Of a DNA stretch of 64,000 nucleotides, positions 8,543-16,795 are shown piece after piece; position 1 is the stretch's first letter, and each line of letters opens with the position of its first letter. The stretch is from assembly GCA_019118525.1 (NCBI GenBank), contig DWYV01000067.1:1-64000 (forward strand), given 5' to 3'. This stretch comes from Candidatus Bariatricus faecipullorum. GTDB lineage: Bacteria; Bacillota; Clostridia; Lachnospirales; Lachnospiraceae. The notes under the pieces are model-generated. The model was not told the DNA's origin, ran no database searches, and was given only the letters and a program-made list of their open reading frames with translations. The position numbers and the translations under genes were made by a program.

Positions 8543-8873
8543 AACAAAAAGTACGATACTGGAAGGGAGCAACGCCTATAGGATAATTTCATCCAATATC
8601 AATACGGAACAAGGTAACGCTGTAATGCGCAGGGTTGGAAATATCCGTATATTTTCGTTCGAATTTACAGCCAAAAGTACAGTTTCATCTGATATAACAC
8701 CGTATGTTTTGAATAACGATGACGCCCCTGCATCACGTGTTGATTTCTGTTTTAAATCGGGGTCATCCATAAAACACGGCTGGATATTTAGCGGGAGCAC
8801 GACCGTTTATACTGATTCCGGGGTAATGACATCAGGACAGGCGTCAAACGGAGAAATAATATATACTGTATGA
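8529..8873 (+). CDS. Silent alternative C-terminal cassette 1
   Basis: In frame from the crossover site this encodes 114 residues, ELNSKTKSTILEGSNAY to NGEIIYTV, then stop. The RVGNIRIFSFEFTAKSTV segment resembles terminal beta domains of tail fibres. It has no ribosome binding site or start of its own, and the upstream part of the open frame is antisense to the CBM gene. It would be expressed only after inversion joins it to the constant region at 11053. Its stop abuts the stop of cassette 2. Confidence 0.75.
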   Translation, partial: ELNSKTKSTILEGSNAYRIISSNINTEQGNAVMRRVGNIRIFSFEFTAKSTVSSDITPYVLNNDDAPASRVDFCFKSGSSIKHGWIFSGSTTVYTDSGVMTSGQASNGEIIYTV

Positions 8874-9209
8874 TTACTTCCATCGTCCTACCACATAGAT
8901 TCCGGATGTAGTATTTAACGTTTCCTGAGTCATGGAATAGCAGGTCAGCCGCATTGATGTTGTCGTGATACCGGTTGCACCTATCCAGTACAGCGAATTT
9001 GTTGCATTCGGCGTTATTTCTACAACCGGGGTATCTATAAATATCACTGGGAATCCGCCTGGAAGGTCAGATGTGGCGAAGTACATACCATTTTTCCACA
9101 GTGTACCAAGATATGTAGTCCACTGAAAACGCCGCCAGCATTCGCATTTGCCGTTAGCATGTTTTATGACGGTCCAGCCATCGATAACTTCTATCTTGCT
9201 ATTTAACTC
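8874..9209 (-). CDS. Silent alternative C-terminal cassette 2
   Basis: From the site at 9209 the minus strand reads ELNSKIEVIDGWTVIKHANG and continues through ECWRRFQWTTYLG to GIYVVGRWK, 111 residues. The DGWTVIKHANGKCECWRR motif is a common start of phage tail-fibre tip domains. The internal ATG at 9086 is not the real start: reading continues open to the crossover site, but no start or ribosome binding site is present. It is silent in the current orientation. Confidence 0.75.
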   Translation of the reverse strand, partial: ELNSKIEVIDGWTVIKHANGKCECWRRFQWTTYLGTLWKNGMYFATSDLPGGFPVIFIDTPVVEITPNATNSLYWIGATGITTTSMRLTCYSMTQETLNTTSGIYVVGRWK

Positions 9210-9220
9210 TGTATTTTTCC
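9196..9220 (-). repeat. Shufflon site 2 with extended arm
   Basis: The core TTGCTATTTAACTC is at 9196-9209, followed by TGTATTTTTCC (9210-9220), which matches the outer flank of site 1 in inverted orientation. Confidence 0.85.
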
Positions 9221-9260
9221 TTTAAATCTAATGTTTTTGGGTTACAGTTTTGGGCATAAC

Positions 9261-9288
9261 AAAAACACCAGACACCTCTGCCTGATGT
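9261..9288 (-). terminator. Intrinsic terminator after the recombinase gene
   Basis: On the minus strand ACATCAGGC pairs with GTCTGGTGT around AGAGGT (9288-9265), then TTTTG. It ends the recombinase transcript and isolates it from cassette 2. The bases just beyond it (9247-9259, GTTTTGGGCATAA) recur next to the terminator at 21976. Confidence 0.65.
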
Positions 9289-9312
9289 AAATAAACCTAT
9301 TTACTTACTTTG

Positions 9313-10305
9313 TTATGCACTCAGATATTTTCCATGGTGGAACTTTACGGATTCCTGCTCTACCGTGCAGTATTCCATAGTGGTTTCCAGCTTGGAATGT
9401 CCCAACAGCTTTGCCACTTCCTGGACCGGCATTCCTCTGTTCAGGGCATTAGTGGCCGCCGTCCTCCTAAACCGGTGCGGGAATGCATGTACCCCGGCCT
9501 TTCGGCCCGTTTTTCGGACAATATCCTCAACTCCGGACTTTGTGAGGCGCCGATGCGGGCTCCGTTCCGCCACAAACAGCGCCGGATTATTGTCCTCCCG
9601 GATTGCCAGGTACTCCAGCAGGTACATGTTTGACCGCTCGTTTAGGTATACTACACGCTCCTTCGCCCCCTTTCCGAACACTATCATATCCCGGGTACCG
9701 AAACGCACGTCTGAAATGTTCAATGCCGCCAGTTCCGACACCCGGACAGCTGTAGAATATAGGAATTCCAGCATCGCCTTATCCCTCAGTGTCCTGCAGT
9801 TACGCAGCATTTTCTCCCGCTCCGTATCGCTGTACGGTTTTCGGATTTTCTTCTCCACCTTTATCTGCTCCACCTGAACCATGGGATTTTTTCGCACCCG
9901 GTCACGGTCCCGAAGCCAGCCGAAGAAGCTGCTGAATACCGCCCGGATGTTCTTCAGAGTCTGATTGCTTATCCCTCTGGCCCGTTTATACGCCCGCATG
10001 TATCCGGATATGTCTCCCGGCCGAATTTTATCCACAGCCTTGTTCACGTAGGACAACAGCCGGTTCAGCTCATAACGGTACCGCTTCAGTGTGGCCGCTG
10101 ATTTTCCCTCCAGCGCCTTGGCCATCAGATATGATTCCAAATCATCCCGCCAGCTGTCGTCCAGCACCATGATTTCCTGATTTTCCGGTTCTACCCGGTA
10201 CCCGCACAGTACATTCTGCAGAACCGTTTTCAGCTCACTCAGCTGGCTGTCTTCCAGGATTTCCTGCATGCCATACAGAACCTGGTTAATCATCCGTTCC
10301 TTCAT
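9313..10305 (-). CDS. Tyrosine recombinase, predicted shufflon invertase
   Basis: This 330-aa XerC/D-like recombinase has an N-terminal SAM-like core-binding domain (about 50-140) and a C-terminal catalytic domain. The catalytic residues are Arg188 in TAVRVSEL, Lys in FGKGAKERVV (212-216), His277 and Arg280 in PHRFRRT, His303 in LLGHSK and Tyr312 in MEYCTV. AAAGGAGA precedes ATG 10305. It lies between two cassette pairs inside the tail module, far from attL and attR, and the phage has a separate integrase. Its predicted job is therefore inversion at the GAGTTAAATAGCAA sites rather than integration. Confidence 0.88.
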   Translation of the reverse strand: MKERMINQVLYGMQEILEDSQLSELKTVLQNVLCGYRVEPENQEIMVLDDSWRDDLESYLMAKALEGKSAATLKRYRYELNRLLSYVNKAVDKIRPGDISGYMRAYKRARGISNQTLKNIRAVFSSFFGWLRDRDRVRKNPMVQVEQIKVEKKIRKPYSDTEREKMLRNCRTLRDKAMLEFLYSTAVRVSELAALNISDVRFGTRDMIVFGKGAKERVVYLNERSNMYLLEYLAIREDNNPALFVAERSPHRRLTKSGVEDIVRKTGRKAGVHAFPHRFRRTAATNALNRGMPVQEVAKLLGHSKLETTMEYCTVEQESVKFHHGKYLSA

Positions 10306-10327
10306 GTTCTCTTCTCCTTTTTGCTTT

Positions 10328-10355
10328 ATTATAGCGGCAAAAGAAGAGAGTTAAA
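10328..10355 (-). promoter_or_regulatory. Putative recombinase promoter overlapping shufflon site 3
   Basis: A perfect TATAAT (minus strand, 10333-10328) lies 22 bp upstream of the recombinase ATG. The best -35, TTTAAC or TTAACT (within 10355-10349), lies inside the crossover core at 15-16 bp spacing. The -35 is weak, so this is a candidate only. Confidence 0.4.
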
Positions 10356-10361
10356 TAGCAA
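10348..10361 (+). repeat. Shufflon site 3
   Basis: GAGTTAAATAGCAA, identical to the other three cores. It starts cassette 3 on the plus strand and borders the recombinase leader. Confidence 0.85.
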
Positions 10362-10704
10362 TATTGAGACCGGAGGAGATCCAAATGAATATAGATACTA
10401 TGTCCGGTTCAAAAAGGAGAAACTACAGATCTGCTATGGCTCGTTCTGGGCAACTATGGCACTTAGCCAGAATGGTTCCGGTTACACCGGGGTATCAAAC
10501 AGCATTCGAAATGGCAGTTTCGCGAAAGAATTTTCCACTGTCCGGTCACTGATCATATCACGAAATAGCGGTGACTGGGCAACAATTCTGTCGAAAAGTG
10601 CCAATAGCGAGGAAATCACCCAGGTTGTATTGGGCTATTGGGGCGGATACACGTCCAGAGAGTTTGCATTTGATTATGTGGCCATAGGAACATACACTGT
10701 TTGA
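10348..10704 (+). CDS. Silent alternative C-terminal cassette 3
   Basis: Reading from the site gives 118 residues, ELNSNIETGGDPNEYRYYV to FDYVAIGTYTV. It is unrelated to cassettes 1, 2 and 4 apart from the first residues and a shared YTV end with cassette 1. A nominal start at 10321 has no ribosome binding site and lies in the recombinase leader. Inverting 10348-11053 would join it to the constant region. It ends one base from the stop of the expressed cassette. Confidence 0.75.
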   Translation, partial: ELNSNIETGGDPNEYRYYVRFKKEKLQICYGSFWATMALSQNGSGYTGVSNSIRNGSFAKEFSTVRSLIISRNSGDWATILSKSANSEEITQVVLGYWGGYTSREFAFDYVAIGTYTV

Positions 10705-10705
10705 T

Positions 10706-11542
10706 TTATTTTATTTTATAGATTTCATATGCCACATTTGCCGCGCTTGGGGTAACATAGGCCAATCGAACAGAACCGCTGTTTTCCACCTGAATTATTG
10801 CAGACACGCGGCTTGTGAAATTCATCGGGCCATTGTAAATGTCTGCTATCGGCTCAATGCCGGATACACCAGTATTTAGATAGGCAGTAAGATAATGCCG
10901 TCTATTTGATGCTGCAGACCGTAGCTGCAGATTCAGGGAAAGCATATATATCCCTTTCTGCAGCTGAATGGTTTTCCAGTCCGTCTGCGATGTCACTACC
11001 TGGGATATCGACTCCTCGCTATCGATTTTGGAAAACAAATTGCTATTTAACTCAGCAAGGCTCCCGTTTAAAACCTCCAAAAGTTTCACTACTTCCGTAA
11101 CCTGAATCCCGTCCAGATGCACTTCAAACAGCGGGCAGTCGTCCGTCAGGTCTCCGTCCTGCATGTTTCCCTCCGTATATGCTGGCGCCACCGGAGAATC
11201 CGCCGCAGGAGTTCCCTGAATTACTTCCCAGGTCATAGTTTCTATTTCCGTCTCCGGATTTTTGGTGTACCTGGCAACCACTAAGTCAATTCTCTTCATC
11301 CCCTGGCTGCCATTGCCTATGTTTACCTCATCGTAGGTATTCTGTTTTACTTCACTGATGCTCCCGTGATGGCACAGCATTCCACTGCGGATTCTCAGCA
11401 CATTATTAGACTGCAACTCCGGCTCCAGCAGTTCTCCTTTTCCCAGGATGTAACTGCCTTCCCCTATAATCATTTCGTATATTGCTCTATGCTGCGTACT
11501 CGTTACATGCGGCGTTTTCGCCGTTCCCGTAATCAGTTCCAT
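10706..11542 (-). CDS. Phage tail receptor-binding protein, phase-variable C-terminus
   Basis: AGGAGA and ATG 11542 start a 278-aa tail protein. Residues 1-163 (MELITGTAKTPHVTSTQHRA to LNGSLA) match a conserved clostridial tail-tip N-terminus with LRIRSGMLCHHG and MKRIDLVVARY. The crossover site encodes ELNSN (about 164-168). The last 115 residues (to VAYEIYKIK) are the currently expressed variable domain. It directly follows the Gp37-like hub gene, so it is probably the tip fibre that recognises host surface glycans. Swapping the C-terminus should change host range. Confidence 0.85.
   Translation of the reverse strand: MELITGTAKTPHVTSTQHRAIYEMIIGEGSYILGKGELLEPELQSNNVLRIRSGMLCHHGSISEVKQNTYDEVNIGNGSQGMKRIDLVVARYTKNPETEIETMTWEVIQGTPAADSPVAPAYTEGNMQDGDLTDDCPLFEVHLDGIQVTEVVKLLEVLNGSLAELNSNLFSKIDSEESISQVVTSQTDWKTIQLQKGIYMLSLNLQLRSAASNRRHYLTAYLNTGVSGIEPIADIYNGPMNFTSRVSAIIQVENSGSVRLAYVTPSAANVAYEIYKIK
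11040..11053 (-). repeat. Shufflon site 4, expression site
   Basis: The core lies in frame inside the receptor-binding protein gene and marks the border between constant and variable parts. Its outer flank (AGCAAGG) differs from that of the other sites. Confidence 0.85.
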
Positions 11543-12544
11543 CTAATCTTCTCCTTCCACCTGATATTCCACGCTGACATTTCCCTGGTCATCCGTGGTG
11601 TAAATGATATTTGATACCGGTTTTGCCATATACACTCCCGTCAGGTAATCCCGGCCGCCTATAATGTCGCCAATATTGACATCAAGATTCAGGGCGGACG
11701 TGTTCATGCCAAATTCCTGCCGGTTCATTATCTGAACAAATTCTTCCCGTGCCTTCTCCTCGACTTCTTCTGTTTCCGTGGAAGTGTTCTCATAAACATA
11801 GCATCTTTCTTCGATTCCGGTATAATACTGGGTTTTCTGAATGCTGCCATCCGGCCAGGCATATAAATGAATTACATTTCTGTCAGCCAGCTCGCCCTTT
11901 CCGGCCACAATCATGTGATTGTAACCGTTCCGGATGTCATTAAGCTGGAAGTCCAGACCACTGTCCTGGGAAAGCTCTATCTCACTGGAATAATCCACTA
12001 TCGGAACCGATTCTATCAGGACATATCCCAGCTCCCGGCTTTCTTCCACATAAGTTATCTGGATTTTGTACCCCTGGCTTTTCAGCAGCTTTTCAATGCC
12101 GGAAAGCATATCCGTGTACCGTTCAAACTGATAATTGTTCACATAAACCCCGGTGCTGACCGAAGAAACCACAAAGAGCCCGTCAAACTCCGGTTCAATC
12201 AGGCTCTTCAGGATACTGTTCAGTTCTCCACTCACTATCCGGTAATCCTGGCCGGATGGCGGCTCTATCACTTTCCCGTTCAGCATGCCTCTCCAGGTAA
12301 TGCCGCACACTTTAATGTAGTCCAGCGCCGTGTCTGTGTACATCCGCCCTATCCGGCCACCGATTTCAGTACCGGGCTGAAAAATCAGACCTCCATACTC
12401 AAAATCAGCGTCCCAGGCGTTCCGGTGAACAGATACTTCAAAATCTCTCGTCCCGTTCAGGTCGATATCCACTCCGACATTCAGGAGGGATTTTATCTCC
12501 TTCCCGTCTTTTCCTGCCAGAATCAGCGCTGTTTTGCTATCCAT
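11543..12544 (-). CDS. Gp37-like tail hub / tail-associated protein
   Basis: The 333-aa protein resembles the siphovirus ReqiPepy6 Gp37-like family found after Dit in many Gram-positive phages. Visible features are the N-terminal LNVGVDIDLNGTRDFEVSVHRNAWDADF, a GGLIFQPGTEIGGRI segment, and a C-terminal NLDVNIGDIIGGRDYLTGVYMAKPVSNIIYTTDD beta region. It probably forms the tail tip hub that holds the receptor-binding protein encoded next. Its start overlaps the Dit gene by 22 bp. Confidence 0.82.
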   Translation of the reverse strand: MDSKTALILAGKDGKEIKSLLNVGVDIDLNGTRDFEVSVHRNAWDADFEYGGLIFQPGTEIGGRIGRMYTDTALDYIKVCGITWRGMLNGKVIEPPSGQDYRIVSGELNSILKSLIEPEFDGLFVVSSVSTGVYVNNYQFERYTDMLSGIEKLLKSQGYKIQITYVEESRELGYVLIESVPIVDYSSEIELSQDSGLDFQLNDIRNGYNHMIVAGKGELADRNVIHLYAWPDGSIQKTQYYTGIEERCYVYENTSTETEEVEEKAREEFVQIMNRQEFGMNTSALNLDVNIGDIIGGRDYLTGVYMAKPVSNIIYTTDDQGNVSVEYQVEGED

Positions 12545-13356
12545 AACGGCTCATTCCTTTCTACATATGCTGTGATGTCAAAACCAAAAGTACCGGTCCA
12601 GTTCACATAGACTGTGCCGGGACCTATCGGGTCAAACACGCTGTCCTCCATTCTTCTGTTATTATACAGATTTGCCGTGGTTCCATTGGACAGGTATTTT
12701 GTTATCGTATGGTCACGACTGTCCAGAATCAGATATTCATTACTCTCCAGTGTTGTGTATATCTGATACGGATGCCCGTCAATCAGAATCCTCGGGTCTG
12801 TTACGGGGCCATATACTATCATTGTAAACGGACAGCTTCCAACATGGTCTATATACCAGTCCTGGGAGCCGATATCCGTAACCGTATAATTAAATGGATA
12901 ATCAAACGGGTAGTCCAGAAAATCACCGATATCTGCGCCGGACATATCTTTTTTGTAAAAATGCTCGGACACTTCACGTATCCAGAACGGGCGGTCAGAA
13001 ACCACCGTGGCCGTCACCACTGTGTAAATCCCGGCTTCCCATTCCTCTTTGTCCACACCCTTTATGTAGCAGGACAGATATTCTCCATTTACATAAAGCT
13101 TTCCCGGAGTATTATCCAGCACATCCACAGCTACTATACTTTCAAAATCATTCATCCTTGCAGGGAACTCAGACTCCGTACAGAACACATCGAATTTCAG
13201 TTTTTTCTCAAATATTTTCCTCTGAAATCCATATATTTTACTGCTGTATGTGATTTCCTCCCAGGAGTAGCTGAAAAAATCGGCCGTAATCAGCCGGTAT
13301 GGATATTTCATCAGGTTGATTTCTTCCCCTCTGCTATTTCTGTAGTAGCAAATCAT
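12523..13356 (-). CDS. Distal tail protein (Dit-like)
   Basis: The 277-aa product fits the phage tail protein family of SPP1 gp19.1/Dit. The N-terminus MICYYRNSRGEEINLMKYPYRL and the FDVFCTESEFPARMNDFESIV segment form the usual belt domain. SCYIKGVDKEEWEAGIYTVVTATVVSDRPFWI and the C-terminal FNYTVTDIGSQDWYIDHVGSCPF follow as a galectin-like region. It caps the tail tube and anchors the hub. It lies between tape measure and hub genes, the canonical place. Confidence 0.85.
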   Translation of the reverse strand: MICYYRNSRGEEINLMKYPYRLITADFFSYSWEEITYSSKIYGFQRKIFEKKLKFDVFCTESEFPARMNDFESIVAVDVLDNTPGKLYVNGEYLSCYIKGVDKEEWEAGIYTVVTATVVSDRPFWIREVSEHFYKKDMSGADIGDFLDYPFDYPFNYTVTDIGSQDWYIDHVGSCPFTMIVYGPVTDPRILIDGHPYQIYTTLESNEYLILDSRDHTITKYLSNGTTANLYNNRRMEDSVFDPIGPGTVYVNWTGTFGFDITAYVERNEPLWIAKQR

Positions 13357-16300
13357 ACCTTAATATCTCCCTTCTTCCGTGTAGCCCGGTTTACTTCCCG
13401 GTTATTCAGAATAATGGGTCTGTCATCCCGTTCCCGGTTTATCCGCTTCTGCCGCTGTTCCCATTCGTCAAGGATACCGGTGTAGTCCGCCGGCTGCTGT
13501 CCATACGCCTTTCCGGATACCGCTCTGTATACTCCGGATGTATCAGCTGACGTGGTAAGAAGAACCTTCTTTTTCATTCCCATAAGCGCATTTTCCATTT
13601 CGGTGGAAAGCAGGTCTGTCGTACTGTCTATGGCGCCCAGAAGCAAATCCGCATTTTTCACAAGGCCTCTTTCAATACCCCGGTCAAACATTTCACCTAT
13701 CCATTCCCCAACCCGGGAGGGGCTGTTAATGTCCAGGTTTTTGTTTGCGGATTCCACAGCAGCATTGGCGACCTGCGCCGCAGCTGCAGCAACACCGTTC
13801 TGTCCGGAACGAATTCCAATAGCCAGACCGTTACTGAACTGCAGACCCGCAGTCTGCCCGGCGCTTCCCAGACCGTTCACCGCCAGCTTTGCCGCGTTGA
13901 TTACTGTGGTAACCGATGTCCTTACGGTTCCGGTACCCGATTTCAGGGAATCGGACAGAGACTTGATAAAATTGTTCCCTTCCGATTTCGCTTTCTGGGG
14001 CATCTGACCGGATGCCAGTCCGGTTATTGCGGCATTGGCCGCCGCAGTAGCAGCGCTTGTAATGCTTCCGGTTCCTGAACTGATAGAACCGGCCAGACTT
14101 TCCATAGCGGCACTTCCGGCGCTGGCATATGCGCCGCTTAGGTCCACACCGGATGCGGAACTGGAAACTGCATTGGCCGCCGCAGCCACGGTTCCGGTCT
14201 GCCCGGTCAGACTGCTTCCCAGACTCTGTCCGGCCTGCGTTCCCGCCTGAGAAAATGTCCCGCTCATATTGGCGGACACAATGCCGGCATTCGCCTGACT
14301 GCCCAGATTCTGGCCGGCAAGAGAAACGTTTCCGGCATTCATTCCAAGGGTACCGGTAAGGCTGTTTACCGCTGTCTGAGCACTGGAAGAAAACGTTCCA
14401 GGAACGTTCGCAAGCTGCAGGCCATTACTGGTGCTGGTTCCCAGATTCATCGCTGCTGTGCTTACAGTCACACTTCCTGCGTTCAGTGTTGTCGCAAAGG
14501 AAGATGTTGTCGCATCAGCCACACTGGTTGCTGACATCTGGGCGCTGGCCGTTGTACTCTGTACTCCTTCCGCGTATTTCTCCCCGGTTTTCCGTCCTTC
14601 TTCCGCTGCCTCATCACTTCCGCCGGTGAATATTCCCTTTACAGCGTCCCACAGACTGGAACCTATGCTGAGAATACCGTCTTTAATGGCCGTAAGAATC
14701 TGTTTTCCGACATCCAGCCAGTTTACACTGGTTATTCCATCCACAAAGGCCTGGAAAATTTGCGGAATCAGGTTAAGCAGGTCCGGAATGGCCTGAATCA
14801 CGCCTGAAATCAGGGCACTCAGCAGCTGAATACCCGTTGTGATAATCGTTGGCAGGCTCTGTACAATTCCCGACACCAGGGACTGTATAATAGACGGAAT
14901 CGCCGCTATCAGGGTCGGAATCGCGCTGACAACGCCCTGCACCAGCCCAAGGAGAAGCTGCATTCCTGCACTGATAAGCTGTGGGATATTCTGAATCAGG
15001 GACTGAACGAGAGTCAGTACCATCTGCAGCGCAGCCGGTATCAGCTGTGGCAGCTGCTGGGAAATTCCGGTTACCAGAGCCGAAAGAATCTGTATTCCGC
15101 CCGTAACAATCGCCGGGATATTGGCTGTTATCGCATCAAGCAGATGTGTTATCAGGGTTGCCCCCTGGGCTATCAGTTCCGGAAGGGCGGATGAAATACC
15201 GTTACAGAAATCTGTAATAACTTCCGGTCCCTTGGTCTGGACCATCTGAAGGACGCTGTCTATCTCGCCGCCGAAGGCATTATACAGAAGGCCCAGGCCC
15301 GCCACCACGATGCCGATACCGCCGGCAATATTCATATATTTCAGGAACTGTGATGAAAATCCGGCCGCTTTCATCAAAACAGGAGCAAAAGACTCTCCCA
15401 TTTTGCTTACCGCACTACCGAAATTCTCAAAGGGTTTCCCCATTTTGCTTACTGTACTGCCAAAATTTCCAAAGGTTTTCCCAAGCCCTGACAGATTGTC
15501 TCCGGCCCCCTTCAATGAACCGGGAAGTTTTGAAATGCTGGACGCAATTCCATCTGTAATTCCACTAAATCCTTCTGTGGCAGTTTTAACGATACCGACT
15601 CCCTTGGCTAAAGCCGAAAACGCCGGTACTGCACCCCCGACAGTAAGAAGTGTTTTCCCAAGCGAAAGCAGTTCCTCCGATGACATTCCCTGCAGTTTTT
15701 CTGCCAGTTCTCCTGCTGCATCTGTCAGCCCCTGAATCATGGGCACTGCATTTCCCAGCTCATCCAGGAATCCCTGGAAGCCGCCTTCCGCAAAAGCATC
15801 ATTCAGATTCCCCAGAAAATCATTTATCGCAGGAAGGATATCTTCTCCAAGAACCTGGGATACTCCGGACGAAAGACTTCCAAGAAGCTGCTGTACATTA
15901 TCGCCCAGAGTAGACAGCTGTCCGGATACTGTCTGGGACTGTTTTTCCATGGACTGAAAGTATTTTCCTCCTGCACTGGTGGAGCGTTCCATGGATGCCG
16001 TAATCTCATCAACCGAAATTGTACCTTTGGAAATCCGGTCATACAGAGACTCCATGCTTTCCCCGGTTGACTGGGATATCTCCTGAAGGGGGTTAAATCC
16101 CGCCTCTATCATCTGCTTGATATCTTCCAGCTGTACTTTTCCGGCACTGGACATCTGCCCGTAAGCCATTGCGATACGGTTCATTTTGTCAGCGCTGCCC
16201 TGGGAAATATCCCCAAGCATCATCATTTTGTCCAGTGCGTCCTCCGCAGTGAAACCGTAGTTCATTAACAGCTGGGTAGTATCGGCAAGCCCGGTCATTT

Positions 16301-16589
16301 CAAATGGCGTCTCCGCTCCCAGTCTGGTAAGCTCCTGGACAATCTCAGCCGCCTTTTCCGCACTTCCGGTCATAACCTCAAAGCTGGTCTGATACTGTTC
16401 TATGGTGGCGTTATACTTTACCCCGGCCGTCACTCCGGCTCCCAGCGCTGCAGTTACTCCGGCAAGAGCGGTTCCTACTGCCGCGACTCCGGACTTTGCA
16501 AGCCCGGTCAGTTTTTTAACTCCGGTATCAAACCCTTTTTCGTCAATCCGGGTATCGAAATTCAAATGCCCGTCTACAGCCATGCTCAT
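13353..16589 (-). CDS. Tail tape measure protein
   Basis: GGAAAGG fits ATG 16589 (MSMAVDGHLNF), giving 1078 aa; an upstream in-frame ATG at 16613 lacks a site. The N-terminus has the tape-measure domain (YQTSFEVMTGSAEKAAEIVQEL, EDIKQMIEAGFNPLQEIS). A hydrophobic region (about 430-640) follows with tandem segments of the type LPQLIPAALQMVLTLVQSLIQNIPQLISAG. An Ala/Ser/Gly-rich tail comes next. The length sets tail length; at about 1.5 Å per residue it implies a tail near 160 nm. Confidence 0.92.
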   Translation of the reverse strand: MSMAVDGHLNFDTRIDEKGFDTGVKKLTGLAKSGVAAVGTALAGVTAALGAGVTAGVKYNATIEQYQTSFEVMTGSAEKAAEIVQELTRLGAETPFEMTGLADTTQLLMNYGFTAEDALDKMMMLGDISQGSADKMNRIAMAYGQMSSAGKVQLEDIKQMIEAGFNPLQEISQSTGESMESLYDRISKGTISVDEITASMERSTSAGGKYFQSMEKQSQTVSGQLSTLGDNVQQLLGSLSSGVSQVLGEDILPAINDFLGNLNDAFAEGGFQGFLDELGNAVPMIQGLTDAAGELAEKLQGMSSEELLSLGKTLLTVGGAVPAFSALAKGVGIVKTATEGFSGITDGIASSISKLPGSLKGAGDNLSGLGKTFGNFGSTVSKMGKPFENFGSAVSKMGESFAPVLMKAAGFSSQFLKYMNIAGGIGIVVAGLGLLYNAFGGEIDSVLQMVQTKGPEVITDFCNGISSALPELIAQGATLITHLLDAITANIPAIVTGGIQILSALVTGISQQLPQLIPAALQMVLTLVQSLIQNIPQLISAGMQLLLGLVQGVVSAIPTLIAAIPSIIQSLVSGIVQSLPTIITTGIQLLSALISGVIQAIPDLLNLIPQIFQAFVDGITSVNWLDVGKQILTAIKDGILSIGSSLWDAVKGIFTGGSDEAAEEGRKTGEKYAEGVQSTTASAQMSATSVADATTSSFATTLNAGSVTVSTAAMNLGTSTSNGLQLANVPGTFSSSAQTAVNSLTGTLGMNAGNVSLAGQNLGSQANAGIVSANMSGTFSQAGTQAGQSLGSSLTGQTGTVAAAANAVSSSASGVDLSGAYASAGSAAMESLAGSISSGTGSITSAATAAANAAITGLASGQMPQKAKSEGNNFIKSLSDSLKSGTGTVRTSVTTVINAAKLAVNGLGSAGQTAGLQFSNGLAIGIRSGQNGVAAAAAQVANAAVESANKNLDINSPSRVGEWIGEMFDRGIERGLVKNADLLLGAIDSTTDLLSTEMENALMGMKKKVLLTTSADTSGVYRAVSGKAYGQQPADYTGILDEWEQRQKRINRERDDRPIILNNREVNRATRKKGDIKV

Positions 16590-16627
16590 CACTTTCCTTT
16601 CCGTAATCAGCACGGCTCACGGGCTCA

Positions 16628-16795
16628 CTAATGCTTCTGTATTTTTATTTCCTCCGTTTTATGGCAGTATTTACAGCGGATATATACTCCATGGCACTCT
16701 GCCGTATCGTTATATATCAGCAGCTTCTGCCCGCATCCGGAACACCGGTACCATTTTTTCTCCGTAGGGATGTTCAGCGTCTTCATCTTTTTCAT
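16628..16795 (-). CDS. Com-like zinc-ribbon peptide (55 aa)
   Basis: ATG 16795 overlaps the stop of the Gp15 gene (ATGA). The 55-aa product has two Cys pairs, CSGC (18-21) and CKYC (41-44), in a small zinc ribbon: YRCSGCGQKLLIYNDTAECHGVYIRCKYCHKTEEIKI. Phage Mu Com, a translational activator of the adjacent gene, has a similar ribbon. Here the peptide may regulate tape measure translation or act in tail assembly. The function is an inference from family and place. Confidence 0.7.
   Translation of the reverse strand: MKKMKTLNIPTEKKWYRCSGCGQKLLIYNDTAECHGVYIRCKYCHKTEEIKIQKH

Larger units (their letters stand above)
8518..11053. other. Tail-fibre shufflon (multiple DNA inversion region)
   Basis: Four copies of GAGTTAAATAGCAA lie at 8529-8542 (+), 9196-9209 (-), 10348-10361 (+) and 11040-11053 (-). 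Each starts an alternative 111-118 aa C-terminus in the same frame, reading ELNS(N/K). Two cassettes are tail-to-tail at 8529-9209 and two at 10348-11053. A tyrosine recombinase gene lies between the pairs. Inversion between opposed sites would swap which cassette is joined to the constant region upstream of 11053. The architecture resembles the Rci shufflon of IncI plasmids, here placed in a phage receptor-binding gene. Confidence 0.88.

Noticed and set aside
8500..11100. Diversity-generating retroelement at the variable tail protein
   Set aside because: No reverse transcriptase, template repeat or adenine-biased variable repeat is present; the recombinase and inverted sites explain the variation.
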